This document shows positions 14,770-22,880 of a stretch of 24,972 nt of DNA, one piece after another; position 1 is the first letter of the stretch; every line of letters begins with the position of its first letter. Origin of the DNA: a virus; IMG/VR virus record IMGVR_UViG_3300025151_000284, positions 1 through 24,972 of that record. One strand, 5' to 3'. A program made the position numbers and the translations under genes. The notes beneath the pieces were generated by a model. It made no database searches, was not told the DNA's origin, and saw only the letters and a list, made by a program, of their open reading frames with translations.

Positions 14770-15362
14770 TGTTTAAAATAAGAAGGTAATCCTAATAAAG
14801 GTCTACCATCAAACTTGTTTTCTTTTGCATCTTTACCACTTGCATCGTTGTAGTGTAAAAATACTTGTCCACAATCTTTACCTTCAAAAGGTTTTCTCCA
14901 ATGTTCTAAATCACAACCACGATACATTAACATATCTCCTGGTTTTAAATTTACTTCAATATCAGGTTCTAAATATATTGACCATTTATCCCCACCTAGA
15001 TTCATAGTAGTAGATATTTCACAAGAATATCTATCTTTATGTCTTTTTAACTCATCGCCTTTTTTATAGATTCTTGCATAAGAATAAGTTTCAATTAAGT
15101 TTAAACCCGATTCTTTTTCCATAATTGGTTTAACTTTTTGTAATAAAGTTTCCATAACTATATCTGAGTAATGTGAATAAGTTTCTGGTATTTGGTCATC
15201 ATTCCAGACACCAAAGTATTCAGTAAACGGTGATATGAATCTTTCATCAAACAAGTGTCTTGCAACTGCTCGTTTATTTAAAAAGTATTGATAACAAAAA
15301 TCTGCTAACTCTGTTGATATAGCTTTTTTAATTACTTGGTATTTATCTTTTTTAAAACTCAT
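14766..15362 (-). CDS. 2-oxoglutarate/Fe(II) dioxygenase, second of three (198 aa)
   Basis: The ATG at 15362 overlaps the previous stop as ATGA, so it is preferred over an in-frame ATG 27 bases earlier. The likely iron ligands are H108-K-D110 (ELKRHKDRYSC) and H154 (DLEHWRKPF), within a jelly-roll region that includes LKPGDMLMYRG. The classical Arg or Lys 2-oxoglutarate anchor about ten residues after the last His is not obvious here; R156 may serve, so activity is likely but less secure than for its neighbours. The three oxygenases differ strongly in sequence and are not recent duplicates. Confidence 0.82.
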   Translation of the reverse strand: MSFKKDKYQVIKKAISTELADFCYQYFLNKRAVARHLFDERFISPFTEYFGVWNDDQIPETYSHYSDIVMETLLQKVKPIMEKESGLNLIETYSYARIYKKGDELKRHKDRYSCEISTTMNLGGDKWSIYLEPDIEVNLKPGDMLMYRGCDLEHWRKPFEGKDCGQVFLHYNDASGKDAKENKFDGRPLLGLPSYFKQ

Positions 15363-15979
15363 CTGAACGGATATCCTAAATTCCAACACACTAAGGAGTG
15401 TCGTGTTCCTTTGGTTACAGGTGTAACTCTATGCCAGACGAAAGAGGGAAAAACTATTACGCTACCTTTTTGTCTTACTTCTTCACATATTCTTGGTTGT
15501 GAACCTTCGTCTGTATTTCTAAAATCAAACTCTAAATCTCCACCCTCATATTCTTCAGGGTTAGTAAGTGATACAGTCATGCTAAGTTTTCGTAACTTGC
15601 CGTGCCTATTTAAGTCTTTAGGTTCGTCATAAGGCTCTTCGTATGAATCACAATGCCAGTCATAATACTGACCAACTTTGTATTCAGTAAATTGACAAGG
15701 CTCTGACCAATCCCATTGAAAATTCCACTCTGCATTTATATTTGCTTGATGTATGTAAGGATGTATTTCATTATATATCCATCTATCAGGCATCCATACA
15801 ACATCTGATTTACGTTTCTTTTGAATGTTTTTTAATTGCTCTCCTGTAAGTTTTCTTTTGTTATTGTTTCCTGTAATAGCTATCTCTTTATCTTGTTCTT
15901 TACCATAACGTACTATATCGTCACATATTTTTTCTGGTATAGCGGATTTAAAATACCAATAATACCATTTAAGATTCAT
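15359..15979 (-). CDS. 2-oxoglutarate/Fe(II) dioxygenase, first of three (206 aa)
   Basis: This PKHD/P4H-type hydroxylase shows a complete facial triad: H109-C-D111 (YYDWHCDSYE) and H183 (FPSFVWHRVTPV), plus R193 (GTRHSLVCW) as the 2-oxoglutarate anchor. The intervening LSMTVSLTNPEEYEGGDLEF matches the usual core strands of the family. Its start lies 11 bases inside the sulfotransferase gene and its end overlaps the next oxygenase by ATGA, so the enzymes are co-translated. The substrate is unknown. Confidence 0.9.
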   Translation of the reverse strand: MNLKWYYWYFKSAIPEKICDDIVRYGKEQDKEIAITGNNNKRKLTGEQLKNIQKKRKSDVVWMPDRWIYNEIHPYIHQANINAEWNFQWDWSEPCQFTEYKVGQYYDWHCDSYEEPYDEPKDLNRHGKLRKLSMTVSLTNPEEYEGGDLEFDFRNTDEGSQPRICEEVRQKGSVIVFPSFVWHRVTPVTKGTRHSLVCWNLGYPFR

Positions 15980-16736
15980 ATTCTTTTCCTATGTGTTTAT
16001 ATTTTTCTATAACAGAAGGAAGTAAAAAATCTTCTATTGGGTATGTTTTCTTTTCTATTTTATCTGTTCTTATTGTGTGTAAATCTACATCACCAAAAAT
16101 AGAATCATCATATTGCACACCTTGTATTTCAAATTGTTTGAGGTTTGTATAAGTATGTTCAAACTTAGGTATATTAAAAAAATCATAAACACTATTAACT
16201 GTACTTTGTGGGTTAGTAGTTAGTTGGTCGTATGTAATAAATAAATGTTCGTAGTTTTTCTGTATTAAAGGAATTTGCTTAATAACGTTTCCTAAAACAC
16301 CTGTTTCTGGGTTCATAAAATAGTCTGCATCTATTCCAATATTTTCGTTTTTAACTTTAAATGCTTTTAATAATGAAGCTAAACATTCTAGCGGGTTTCT
16401 GTACAAAATTAAAAATTTAATCTTTTTATCAAAATACTTTTCTAATAATTCAAGATTGCCATCTGAGCCCCAATTACATCTATTAATAACATATTTTGTT
16501 TTAAATGTTTCAGAATAAGTATAAAAAGTTTTTCTAATAACATTATCTAAAGAATCGTGATGAGGAAAATTTAGTTGTTGGGGAATTTCTTCATTGGTTT
16601 TTATAAAATCAAGTTGGTAAATAATTTCAGTAAGAGGGCTGTTAGCTGTGAAAGTTATATCGGGGTTTTGGTTTAAGATACTGCCAAGTAGGGTGTTACC
16701 CGCACGTTGCATACTAATACAAAAATAAAGTTCCAT
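15969..16736 (-). CDS. Sulfotransferase-family protein (255 aa)
   Basis: Sulfotransferases move a sulfonate group from PAPS to a hydroxyl or amine. The 5'-phosphosulfate loop is visible at residues 8-17 (SMQRAGNTLL, in the place of the PxSGTTxL loop) and the 3'-phosphate site at LYRNPLECLASLL with R113 and S121 at the family's usual spacing. The C-terminal part contains PKFEHTYTNL and basic residues. Q10 and R11 replace the common Pro-Lys in the loop. The gene begins 13 bases after the polyglycine adhesin with no clear ribosome site, and heads the enzyme cluster. Possible targets are a sugar or protein on the virion or host surface. Confidence 0.85.
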   Translation of the reverse strand: MELYFCISMQRAGNTLLGSILNQNPDITFTANSPLTEIIYQLDFIKTNEEIPQQLNFPHHDSLDNVIRKTFYTYSETFKTKYVINRCNWGSDGNLELLEKYFDKKIKFLILYRNPLECLASLLKAFKVKNENIGIDADYFMNPETGVLGNVIKQIPLIQKNYEHLFITYDQLTTNPQSTVNSVYDFFNIPKFEHTYTNLKQFEIQGVQYDDSIFGDVDLHTIRTDKIEKKTYPIEDFLLPSVIEKYKHIGKEYES

Positions 16737-16749
16737 TTAAAGGCGTAGA

Positions 16750-17778
16750 CTAATTCCAGTCCCCGTCTTTTATTAATTCGTATACTTTACTTAAACTCCA
16801 AACACTTGATGCACTAAAATTACCAAATGGGTCGTTAACAGCAACAAATCCAGAGCCACCAGCACCAATACTTCGCGAGGCAGGACTAGGACCATAAGCT
16901 GAACCACCGCCTCCACCGCCTGTATTAACAGCACCTGCTGTTGCTGGCATAGTAGGACTAGAGCCACTTCCATATCCTGTTCCACCAGTTCCTCCTGGAC
17001 CAGGAGCTCCTCCTTCGTTCTGGGGAGCTACTAGAGTGCTATCACCTGCTGCTCCACCTCCGCCATCTGCGTAAGCTACTGTTGAGCCTGTAATAGAAGA
17101 AGTTACACCTTGTCCGCCTCTTCCTCCAGTAACATTATTAGGGTTTCCTTTTTGACCAGCTTCACCTGCTCCACCGCCGCCTACAGCACAACCATAATTT
17201 GAAGATGGGCTTCTTGCTAGACCAGATGGAAAACCTTGATTGGCTGTACCCAAACCACCACCGTTTCCGTTAGTTCCGCCTGTACCACCAACACCATACC
17301 AAATACCAGCTCCTCCACCTGAACCTCCGTCTTGACCAAGCTGACTACCACCTGCAGGGTTTTCTGGTTTAGTATAAGCAAATCTGTCACCGCCACCACC
17401 CCCAGCAGCAGAAACAATAGGTCCAAAGCTTGAATCATTCCCTGGTCTCCAAGTTCCATTACCACTAATTGTAGAAATTCCACCTGCTCCAACTATTACA
17501 GGTATTGTTGACCCTGCGGTAACTGTTAAAGCTGGTTCTGCCGAAGCACCTCCTCCAGATGATTCTCCTGGAGTCGAGTTACGAAAACCTCCTGCTCCGC
17601 CACCACCACCTATGTGACCTCCAGAACCACCACCAGCAACTACTAAATAAGTTACTGAGGTTGTTTTAGAAGGTACTACATAGTTTGTACTGCTATTAAA
17701 AGATGTTACTTTTGCTGAAAAAACTGGTTCATGGTCTGCTCCGATTAGTTGACCTCTTTGATTTTTTGTAATAGACAT
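16750..17778 (-). CDS. Polyglycine-rich tail adhesin / receptor-binding protein (342 aa)
   Basis: After a short leader (residues 1-45) the protein is dominated by Gly-rich runs (GGGSGGHIGGGGGAGG and many later) separated by short polar loops with Pro, Asn and Ser. It closes with a non-repetitive tail (about 318-342, ending LIKDGDWN). This composition matches phage tail-tip adhesins that fold as polyglycine-II sandwiches, where the loops between Gly runs contact the receptor. A second C-terminal stretch with GGGGGGSAYG supports this. The start has GAGG upstream. It lies among tail fiber genes, so receptor binding is a fair inference. The antisense strand has long open frames because of composition bias; these are not genes. 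Confidence 0.8.
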   Translation of the reverse strand: MSITKNQRGQLIGADHEPVFSAKVTSFNSSTNYVVPSKTTSVTYLVVAGGGSGGHIGGGGGAGGFRNSTPGESSGGGASAEPALTVTAGSTIPVIVGAGGISTISGNGTWRPGNDSSFGPIVSAAGGGGGDRFAYTKPENPAGGSQLGQDGGSGGGAGIWYGVGGTGGTNGNGGGLGTANQGFPSGLARSPSSNYGCAVGGGGAGEAGQKGNPNNVTGGRGGQGVTSSITGSTVAYADGGGGAAGDSTLVAPQNEGGAPGPGGTGGTGYGSGSSPTMPATAGAVNTGGGGGGSAYGPSPASRSIGAGGSGFVAVNDPFGNFSASSVWSLSKVYELIKDGDWN

Positions 17779-17779
17779 A

Positions 17780-18241
17780 TTAAACCTCGTTCCATTCTAA
17801 ATTAGTAGCATCCCAAACGTAATCAGTTTCTGTTATTGGGTCAGTGCTGTCATTAAATGTTCTACCTATCCATCTTTGATTAGTTTCATCCCATGTTGCG
17901 TTAGCTCTGAGACCGCCTATATCTGTTGTATTTGGGAATGTTACAGGTGCCTGCCAGTCATCATTTGAATCTAAAGACCAAGATGGGTACGGTTGCGGTA
18001 CCAAAAACTTATCTTTACTTGCATCGTAAATTAGACCAGTACCTGCATACTGTTTTCTAAAATTATGGTTATATGAAGTTTGTTTCCAAGCAACACCATG
18101 TTCTGAGTGCGGAATAGTTGATTTTACAAAAGTTTCTGATTCTGTACTTAACTCACCACCGTTAGCATCAACGTCTTCGTTGGATATTACTATTACTCGT
18201 ATTACTACGTTATTACTATCAAGTTCTGCAAAATGAGCCAT
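17780..18241 (-). CDS. Tail-associated protein, Trp-rich C-terminus (153 aa)
   Basis: It begins MAHFAELDSNNVVIRVIVIS, a beta-rich start I recall from small virion proteins of marine phages. The region around residues 45-65 (VAWKQTSYNHNFRKQYAGTG) and the later WDETNQRWIGR, YVWDATNLEWNE repeats place Trp pairs in short strand-turn units. No enzymatic motif is seen. It sits between a small structural gene and the polyglycine adhesin, so it may be an adaptor or tail accessory protein. AAGGGG lies before the ATG. Confidence 0.6.
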   Translation of the reverse strand: MAHFAELDSNNVVIRVIVISNEDVDANGGELSTESETFVKSTIPHSEHGVAWKQTSYNHNFRKQYAGTGLIYDASKDKFLVPQPYPSWSLDSNDDWQAPVTFPNTTDIGGLRANATWDETNQRWIGRTFNDSTDPITETDYVWDATNLEWNEV

Positions 18242-18252
18242 TACCTAACCCC

Positions 18253-18618
18253 TTAAGCATCATCGATAATTTCACCAGAAATTACATACTCTAAGTCACC
18301 ATTAGCACTAGCTTGTATTCTCAACAAATCAGTTTCATCTAAGTAAATTGATGAGTTCTTATCTATAACTATTAAAGTTGAATCTGCTGGTACTGAAACT
18401 GTTGATGCAATAGCATAATAATTTGAACCATTGTTTCTCGATATTGAAATACTGATATCGGCTGCATTTGAGCCGTCTATGTTTGCTATGATTATAGTAT
18501 TTACTTTGTATATTTTATCCGCAGGTACATCTATTACATCTACTGCTGAAGTTGTAACTGAGCCGCACATGTTAAATCCTAAGATGGATGTTGCGTTTAC
18601 TATATTTACTGCTGCCAT
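18253..18618 (-). CDS. Small beta-rich structural protein (121 aa)
   Basis: A 121-aa protein with alternating hydrophobic strands (VNTIIIANIDGSNAADISIS, STVSVPADSTLIVIDKNSS), no cysteine motif beyond one Cys, and no signal peptide. The start has AGGAG upstream. It looks like a single jelly-roll or beta-sandwich head/tail decoration domain, an inference from the pattern. It lies between the tail fiber and the Trp-rich tail protein. Confidence 0.6.
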   Translation of the reverse strand: MAAVNIVNATSILGFNMCGSVTTSAVDVIDVPADKIYKVNTIIIANIDGSNAADISISISRNNGSNYYAIASTVSVPADSTLIVIDKNSSIYLDETDLLRIQASANGDLEYVISGEIIDDA

Positions 18619-18632
18619 AATTGTCTCCTATA

Positions 18633-19808
18633 TTATCCGAATACTAAACTAAAAGCTATAGCCCTGCCATTAGTTGCTACTCTGTTTGAATCTTCAAGCA
18701 ATGCTCCTGTTACTGTTACGCCTGTTGAAGTTGTTTCTAACTTTTTAGAGTTATCGTGGTAAAGCTCAACTGCTCCATCACCAACCGCTTTTATCATTGT
18801 TTCAGCATTACTTCCGTCTGTATCTAAATGTCTTATGTTGAGATTTTCACAAGTATCTATATATGTAGCTGATGCTGAGGAATTTCCTCTTATAAAGTTT
18901 TCACCACCAGTATGAAATATTTTAAAATCTGAACTATCTCCAAAAACTGCTTCGCTATCATCACCAAGTTTTACATCGTGATTAAATGTTGCTGTACCTG
19001 CATCTGACATATCAAATTGTAGGGCAGTTATAACAGAGCCACCATCATTACCTTTTATACGGACATCATAATCTTGTTGCATTGAAGCAATATTCAAATC
19101 TCCATTTTCAAGACCTAATCTACCCATAGCTGTGCCATCGTCTTTTAAAGAAATATCTGCACCATCAGCATCAAGAATAATATCTCCTGCTACATCTATT
19201 GTTAAATCGCCACTGGATAAATCTATTTCAGTTCCGTCTATGGTTATGTTGTCTATAGAGACACCTGCATCTGCTGTTACCACCCCTGTAACTCCTAGTG
19301 TTCCGCCAACAGTAGCATCATCTGTGACAGTTAGGTCATCTGATACCGTTAAATCATCAACGGTGGTAGTCCCTGCTAAGTTTAAATCAGTAAAAGCGTC
19401 GACTATTGCTGCTCCAGAACCTGCTCCGTCTGAATAAACAGCTTTTACATGACCTGCTGGTATGGTAACGTTTGTACCACTACCTTGAGAAATTATTATA
19501 TTTTGTGAACCAGATGTAGCGTTTTCAATAAACCACATTTTACTAACGGTATTTGGACCAATAGTAATAGTACAAGCTGAATCAAGTGTACCTGTGTATT
19601 TTAAAAATATAGACCTTCCAGGGTCAGTAGCACCATCAGCGATAGTTGTTGTATGCGTGTCAGCGTTTGTAGTTATTGCTTCTGTGCCAAAACTAAACGC
19701 CTCTGCAATTAATTCTAAATTAGTGTTTGTGACTTCTCCCCATGTACCACTAGCATCACCAGTAGCCATCTCGTTAAGTCTTAGGTCATTTACGTATGTA
19801 CTTGCCAT
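18633..19808 (-). CDS. Tail fiber protein (391 aa)
   Basis: The N-terminal part (MASTYVNDLRLNEMATGDAS, with TWGEVTNTNLELIAEAF following) resembles virion-anchoring domains of tail fibers in marine phages. Residues about 150-250 are a repetitive Thr/Val/Asp-rich beta region (TVDDLTVSDDLTVTDDATVG, then LTIDVAGDIILDADGADIS) typical of fibrous beta-helical shafts. The C-terminal part ends in ATNGRAIAFSLVFG. No enzymatic motif is visible. It is placed just after the 22-residue repeat protein and before other tail genes. CGGAGA lies before the ATG. Confidence 0.8.
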   Translation of the reverse strand: MASTYVNDLRLNEMATGDASGTWGEVTNTNLELIAEAFSFGTEAITTNADTHTTTIADGATDPGRSIFLKYTGTLDSACTITIGPNTVSKMWFIENATSGSQNIIISQGSGTNVTIPAGHVKAVYSDGAGSGAAIVDAFTDLNLAGTTTVDDLTVSDDLTVTDDATVGGTLGVTGVVTADAGVSIDNITIDGTEIDLSSGDLTIDVAGDIILDADGADISLKDDGTAMGRLGLENGDLNIASMQQDYDVRIKGNDGGSVITALQFDMSDAGTATFNHDVKLGDDSEAVFGDSSDFKIFHTGGENFIRGNSSASATYIDTCENLNIRHLDTDGSNAETMIKAVGDGAVELYHDNSKKLETTSTGVTVTGALLEDSNRVATNGRAIAFSLVFG

Positions 19809-19851
19809 TTCTATTCTCCGTTTTGATTATACCCTATTTTTTATGTATTTG

Positions 19852-20481
19852 TTAAGCAACTTCTTTCCAATTTGGTGTTTGGCTATCTGGAACAAGACCC
19901 CAAACGTTTACTCTTGGAGTAATTCCTGTAGCAGAAACACCTTCAGACACTACTACAGCTTTAGCTATAACAGTAACAGTTCCTACGGCTGAAGTTCCTG
20001 CAAACCCTGTAACTGGAATAGTATTGCTAGTTGCAGTAGTAACAGTTCCTAAGGCTGACGTTGCTGTATTACCTGTTACAAGCACAGTAGCTCCTGCTGT
20101 AACAGATTCGTCTCCAAGACCACCTGTTGATGCAGTACCAGTAACTCCTGTAACTGCCGTACCTAATACAACTTCATTACCTAGTGCTGAAACACCTGCG
20201 TTACCTGAAGGAGAAATATTTGCTTCTGCAACAACCGTTTCACTTCCTAGTGCTGAAGTTCCTACGTTACCTGCGGCTGTTATATCTGCATTTGCTGTAA
20301 CGGTTTCACTTCCTAGTGCTGAAGTTCCAGAAACTCCTGTAACGGAAAAGACGGCAGTGGCGACAACGGTTTCACTTCCTAGTGCTGAAGTTCCTGCAAG
20401 TCCTGTTAATACTATAGGTGCAGCTTCATTCCAAGGACCCTCACTCCAAGTAGCTCTGCCCCAACCCGTTACATTAGCCAT
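19852..20481 (-). CDS. Tail protein built of 22-residue repeats (209 aa)
   Basis: A 24-residue Trp-rich head (containing VTGWGRATWSEGPWNEA) is followed by seven 22-residue units of pattern VTGxAGTSALGSETVVAxAxxx (residues about 25-178), a partial eighth, and a C-terminal cap with TPRVNVWGLVPDSQTPNWKE. The first three units are nearly identical, the later ones more diverged. The pattern suggests a regular beta fold with one coil or hairpin per unit. The gene precedes the tail fiber, so a fiber or tail-associated role is inferred. No signal peptide is present. Confidence 0.75.
   Translation of the reverse strand: MANVTGWGRATWSEGPWNEAAPIVLTGLAGTSALGSETVVATAVFSVTGVSGTSALGSETVTANADITAAGNVGTSALGSETVVAEANISPSGNAGVSALGNEVVLGTAVTGVTGTASTGGLGDESVTAGATVLVTGNTATSALGTVTTATSNTIPVTGFAGTSAVGTVTVIAKAVVVSEGVSATGITPRVNVWGLVPDSQTPNWKEVA
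19948..20409 (-). repeat. Seven 66-bp tandem coding repeats (22-aa units)
   Basis: Seven consecutive 66-base units encode the 22-residue repeats of the tail protein. On the plus strand the core gtttcacttcctagtgctga recurs in at least three units spaced 66 bases apart, showing near-identity at the DNA level and therefore recent expansion or homogenisation. Units 5-7 are more diverged. Confidence 0.85.
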
Positions 20482-20487
20482 AGGTTA

Positions 20488-20919
20488 TTAGGCTATTCTT
20501 ATAATAGCGTTCGAAGCGTCTGCCGTAGGGAATTGAATAGTAAAATCACCGTTAGTTGATGTTTTATCTCCTCCAAAAGCAAGAATACATACAGCAGGGT
20601 CTCCTGACGCACTGTCATTAAAAATCATTGCTCCGTTTGCAGTAAGAGTTGCTGAACTAAAAGTTAAATCAGCAAAATCAGTTAAAGCAGTTGTACCTGA
20701 TGTTGAAGGGTCTACGTTTGTTAATGCAGCTCCTTTTGCGGTATAACCTGTTCCACTTACTTCATTACTTGTTGTATACGCAGTGGTTGCTGCATCTAAA
20801 GAAGCACTACTTGTGTAAAGTGCTAAATTAAATGTATTACCGCCTGAGTTTTTAAAATTATGTACTGCCTCCAGAAGTTCTTTTTTGAAAGACGTACACA
20901 TTGCTTGTGATATTGCCAT
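20488..20919 (-). CDS. Structural protein (143 aa)
   Basis: The protein starts MAISQAMCTSFKKELLEAVH and continues with a Ser/Thr/Ala-rich beta region that includes FNLALYTSSASLDAATTAYT and GDFTIQFPTADASNAIIRI. The pattern of a short helix followed by a beta domain resembles small tail or head-completion proteins of marine phages. AGGAGG is present at the end of the upstream gene, which overlaps it by TAATG. The role is inferred from position. Confidence 0.6.
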   Translation of the reverse strand: MAISQAMCTSFKKELLEAVHNFKNSGGNTFNLALYTSSASLDAATTAYTTSNEVSGTGYTAKGAALTNVDPSTSGTTALTDFADLTFSSATLTANGAMIFNDSASGDPAVCILAFGGDKTSTNGDFTIQFPTADASNAIIRIA

Positions 20920-21209
20920 TACAGCCTCCTTATAATATCAGCCATATCTTTATGACCTTGTTTTTCTAACAAACCAGCCACCGTTGCTCTATCGCTACGA
21001 ATAGCTTGTTTCATATATAACAAAACAACTGCTTGTATGTGTTCTTTAAATGCTTCTGCTTGGGCTTTAACCATAGGGTCTGCATTATCACTAACAGCAA
21101 TTAGTCGCTCTATTATTCTTTCTGTCCAATATTCTGGACTTAAACCTTTATTGTTCGTTGTTTGAACAGTTACCTGTCCCATTGTTGTTTCTGTGTCTAC
21201 GCTAAACAT
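20919..21209 (-). CDS. Small helical phage protein (96 aa)
   Basis: After a short beta start (VTVQTTNNKGLSPEYW) the rest is helical, containing ERIIERLIAVSDNADP and MVKAQAEAFKEHIQAVV, and ends in MADIIRRL. It resembles a small family I recall from marine and cyanobacterial phages, of unknown function. The first ATG (21209) is chosen because GGGGA lies upstream and it overlaps the adaptor gene by eight bases; an internal ATG at residue 10 lacks a ribosome site. No catalytic motif is visible. Confidence 0.65.
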   Translation of the reverse strand: MFSVDTETTMGQVTVQTTNNKGLSPEYWTERIIERLIAVSDNADPMVKAQAEAFKEHIQAVVLLYMKQAIRSDRATVAGLLEKQGHKDMADIIRRL

Positions 21210-21870
21210 TCATGGTCCCCTGTGGCATTATTTTTACTTGGTCGTTTCTAGCTTCATCTCTCACGTCTTTATACTCCCCTAATAATTTTAACATCGCTAA
21301 AGCCTCTTGATACTTTTGTTCGTATAAACCTATTGTGTTAGGGTCAGACTTCATAAATACAGCTCCCTCTACTAAAGAACCATATAACATCGCATTAGGA
21401 GCATTATCAGATAACCATGTTTGATTATCATCTCCTACAGTAGTTAGAGAGTTTGGTCGGTAATTGTAGTGAAGTTCAACATCATAATTTGCATCAGGAG
21501 TTGGAGCTATAATAAAGCTATCATCATCAAACTGAGCATAGTAAAGGGGTTCGCCTGTTGTTGTCGGTAGCGGTGTGTAATCTCTAATCCAAGAAACGTG
21601 TTTTAACAATAAGTAACTATAGTTTCCGCTTCCGTCTATTAGTGCTAAACTAAACGGTGATAAAAAATCGGTGGGCTTACTTAAATAAGTGTTTCCTGTA
21701 GTTACTACTCCGATAACGTTTTTACGAAAAGTTGGTAATTGTACAGACTTTAAAATACGTTCTTCTGCGGTTTGTATAAAGGTATCTAATGTATTTACAA
21801 ATGTGGTTTCAGTATTATCTAAATAATTCTGTATTGCTGTTTTTAAGCTGCTGTATGTAAATCCTGCCAT
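21202..21870 (-). CDS. Head-tail adaptor-like protein (222 aa)
   Basis: A helical N-terminal region (YSSLKTAIQNYLDN and FIQTAEERILKSVQLPTFRK) is followed by a beta insertion with LLLKHVSWIRDYTPLPTTTG and EPLYYAQFDDDSFIIAPTPD, then helices containing LYGSLVEGAVFM and a helical tail. This arrangement matches adaptor/connector proteins of short-tailed phages (the group containing the SU10 adaptor), which sit between portal and nozzle. The ATG overlaps the previous stop as TAATG. The call is based on motif order and position in the virion gene block. Confidence 0.75.
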   Translation of the reverse strand: MAGFTYSSLKTAIQNYLDNTETTFVNTLDTFIQTAEERILKSVQLPTFRKNVIGVVTTGNTYLSKPTDFLSPFSLALIDGSGNYSYLLLKHVSWIRDYTPLPTTTGEPLYYAQFDDDSFIIAPTPDANYDVELHYNYRPNSLTTVGDDNQTWLSDNAPNAMLYGSLVEGAVFMKSDPNTIGLYEQKYQEALAMLKLLGEYKDVRDEARNDQVKIMPQGTMNV

Positions 21871-22208
21871 TATGTTATACTCACCGTTACACTTCCTAAA
21901 CCACTAGTAGCTCCTAATCCATCAAACTTTGTTCCTATGGGGTCTGATTGAAAAGTCATCCCACTTCCTGCGTTCGTAGTAATTATAACTCCTAATTGAC
22001 TTTTAGGTAAAGAAACGTCAGGTCTAGGTTTCCACAAAACCTCTGCATCTGCAGAAACAACTGGAGGGTCTAGTTGAGGATGTTTGGGTTCGTAACACTC
22101 TTGGCAAGTTCTGAAATTTTCCCAATTACCTCTAGCTTCTTTATATGGATATCTAAAACCACAAGTATCACATATAAAGTAAGCATATTTACCTGAAGCG
22201 TATGCCAT
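21870..22208 (-). CDS. Zinc-ribbon protein between adaptor genes (112 aa)
   Basis: Two CxxC pairs (C13/C16 in FICDTCGFRY and C35/C38 in RTCQECYEP) form a zinc-ribbon in the first 45 residues. A Pro-rich linker and a low-complexity Gly/Thr/Ser C-terminal half follow (ending GLGSVTVSIT). It is placed between two adaptor-like genes and joined to both by TAATG overlaps, suggesting a virion or assembly role rather than transcription control. The function is unknown. Confidence 0.7.
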   Translation of the reverse strand: MAYASGKYAYFICDTCGFRYPYKEARGNWENFRTCQECYEPKHPQLDPPVVSADAEVLWKPRPDVSLPKSQLGVIITTNAGSGMTFQSDPIGTKFDGLGATSGLGSVTVSIT

Positions 22209-22879
22209 TAGATATACTCATGTTTTGGAACAAGTCTTAAAGGTGAACGGTCTTCATCGTACCTTATTGCATTAGCTAAGTCTTGTTCGTATTGTTCCTT
22301 CATTATAGCGAGTTTTTGTACATTCTTTTTTAAACACAGATAATACGCTAATCCTGAAACTACACAAGGCATAAACCTGCTTGGTATATCTATATCATTA
22401 ACCTGAGCAGTATTGTCTTGTATTCTACGCCAGACATAGTAAACGAGTTTGTCCGTTGAGTTCTCTGGTGTTGGATAAAGATGAAGAACAGGTTCTTTTA
22501 GTCTTTCCAGCCAAAACTCTGTTGACCTTGCCTGTGTAGTTTTGTTCGGAATATTAATATATTCGTTTCTGTCTACTCTATCTAAAACGTAGTCAGTAAC
22601 AGTATTGTTTTCTGTTCTTTCAATATATGCATCTAAAATATCTATATCAAAAGAATTAAGGGTGTACTCGTTAGTTCCTTGTGTTAGGGTAAGCTCTACT
22701 TTAGAAACTTCCCACATCTGAATGCCTCTGTTTGACCAGTCAGCAAACATAATGTTTAAAGAACGTCTTGCAGTTACTGCATCATAAGACGTACGAGCTT
22801 CCAATCCTGCAAGTTCGTACGCTTCTTCGATTGCGGTCGCTACATCTAAACTAAATGCACGAGTTCCTGAGGTCGCCAT
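22208..22879 (-). CDS. Tail accessory / head-completion-like protein (223 aa)
   Basis: The helical N-terminus (DVATAIEEAYELAGLEARTS, then SLNIMFADWSNRGIQMW) is followed by beta strands (LTLTQGTNEYTLNSFDIDIL) and later helices with YYVWRRIQDNTAQV and PSRFMPCVVSGLAYYLCLKK. This layout is that of gp4-like tail accessory factors of short-tailed phages. It ends in KHEYI with a TAATG overlap to the zinc-ribbon gene. The family match is from pattern recognition; it is distinct in sequence from the 222-aa adaptor-like protein. Confidence 0.7.
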   Translation of the reverse strand: MATSGTRAFSLDVATAIEEAYELAGLEARTSYDAVTARRSLNIMFADWSNRGIQMWEVSKVELTLTQGTNEYTLNSFDIDILDAYIERTENNTVTDYVLDRVDRNEYINIPNKTTQARSTEFWLERLKEPVLHLYPTPENSTDKLVYYVWRRIQDNTAQVNDIDIPSRFMPCVVSGLAYYLCLKKNVQKLAIMKEQYEQDLANAIRYDEDRSPLRLVPKHEYI

Positions 22880-22880
22880 A

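Noticed and set aside
16791-17492. Additional minus-strand open frames overlapping the polyglycine adhesin
   Set aside because: Low-complexity Gly codon runs keep alternative frames open; the shifted frames give Leu/Val-rich nonsense.
20024-20491. Plus-strand open frame opposite the 22-residue repeat gene
   Set aside because: It mirrors the repeat pattern of the true gene and lacks a ribosome site.
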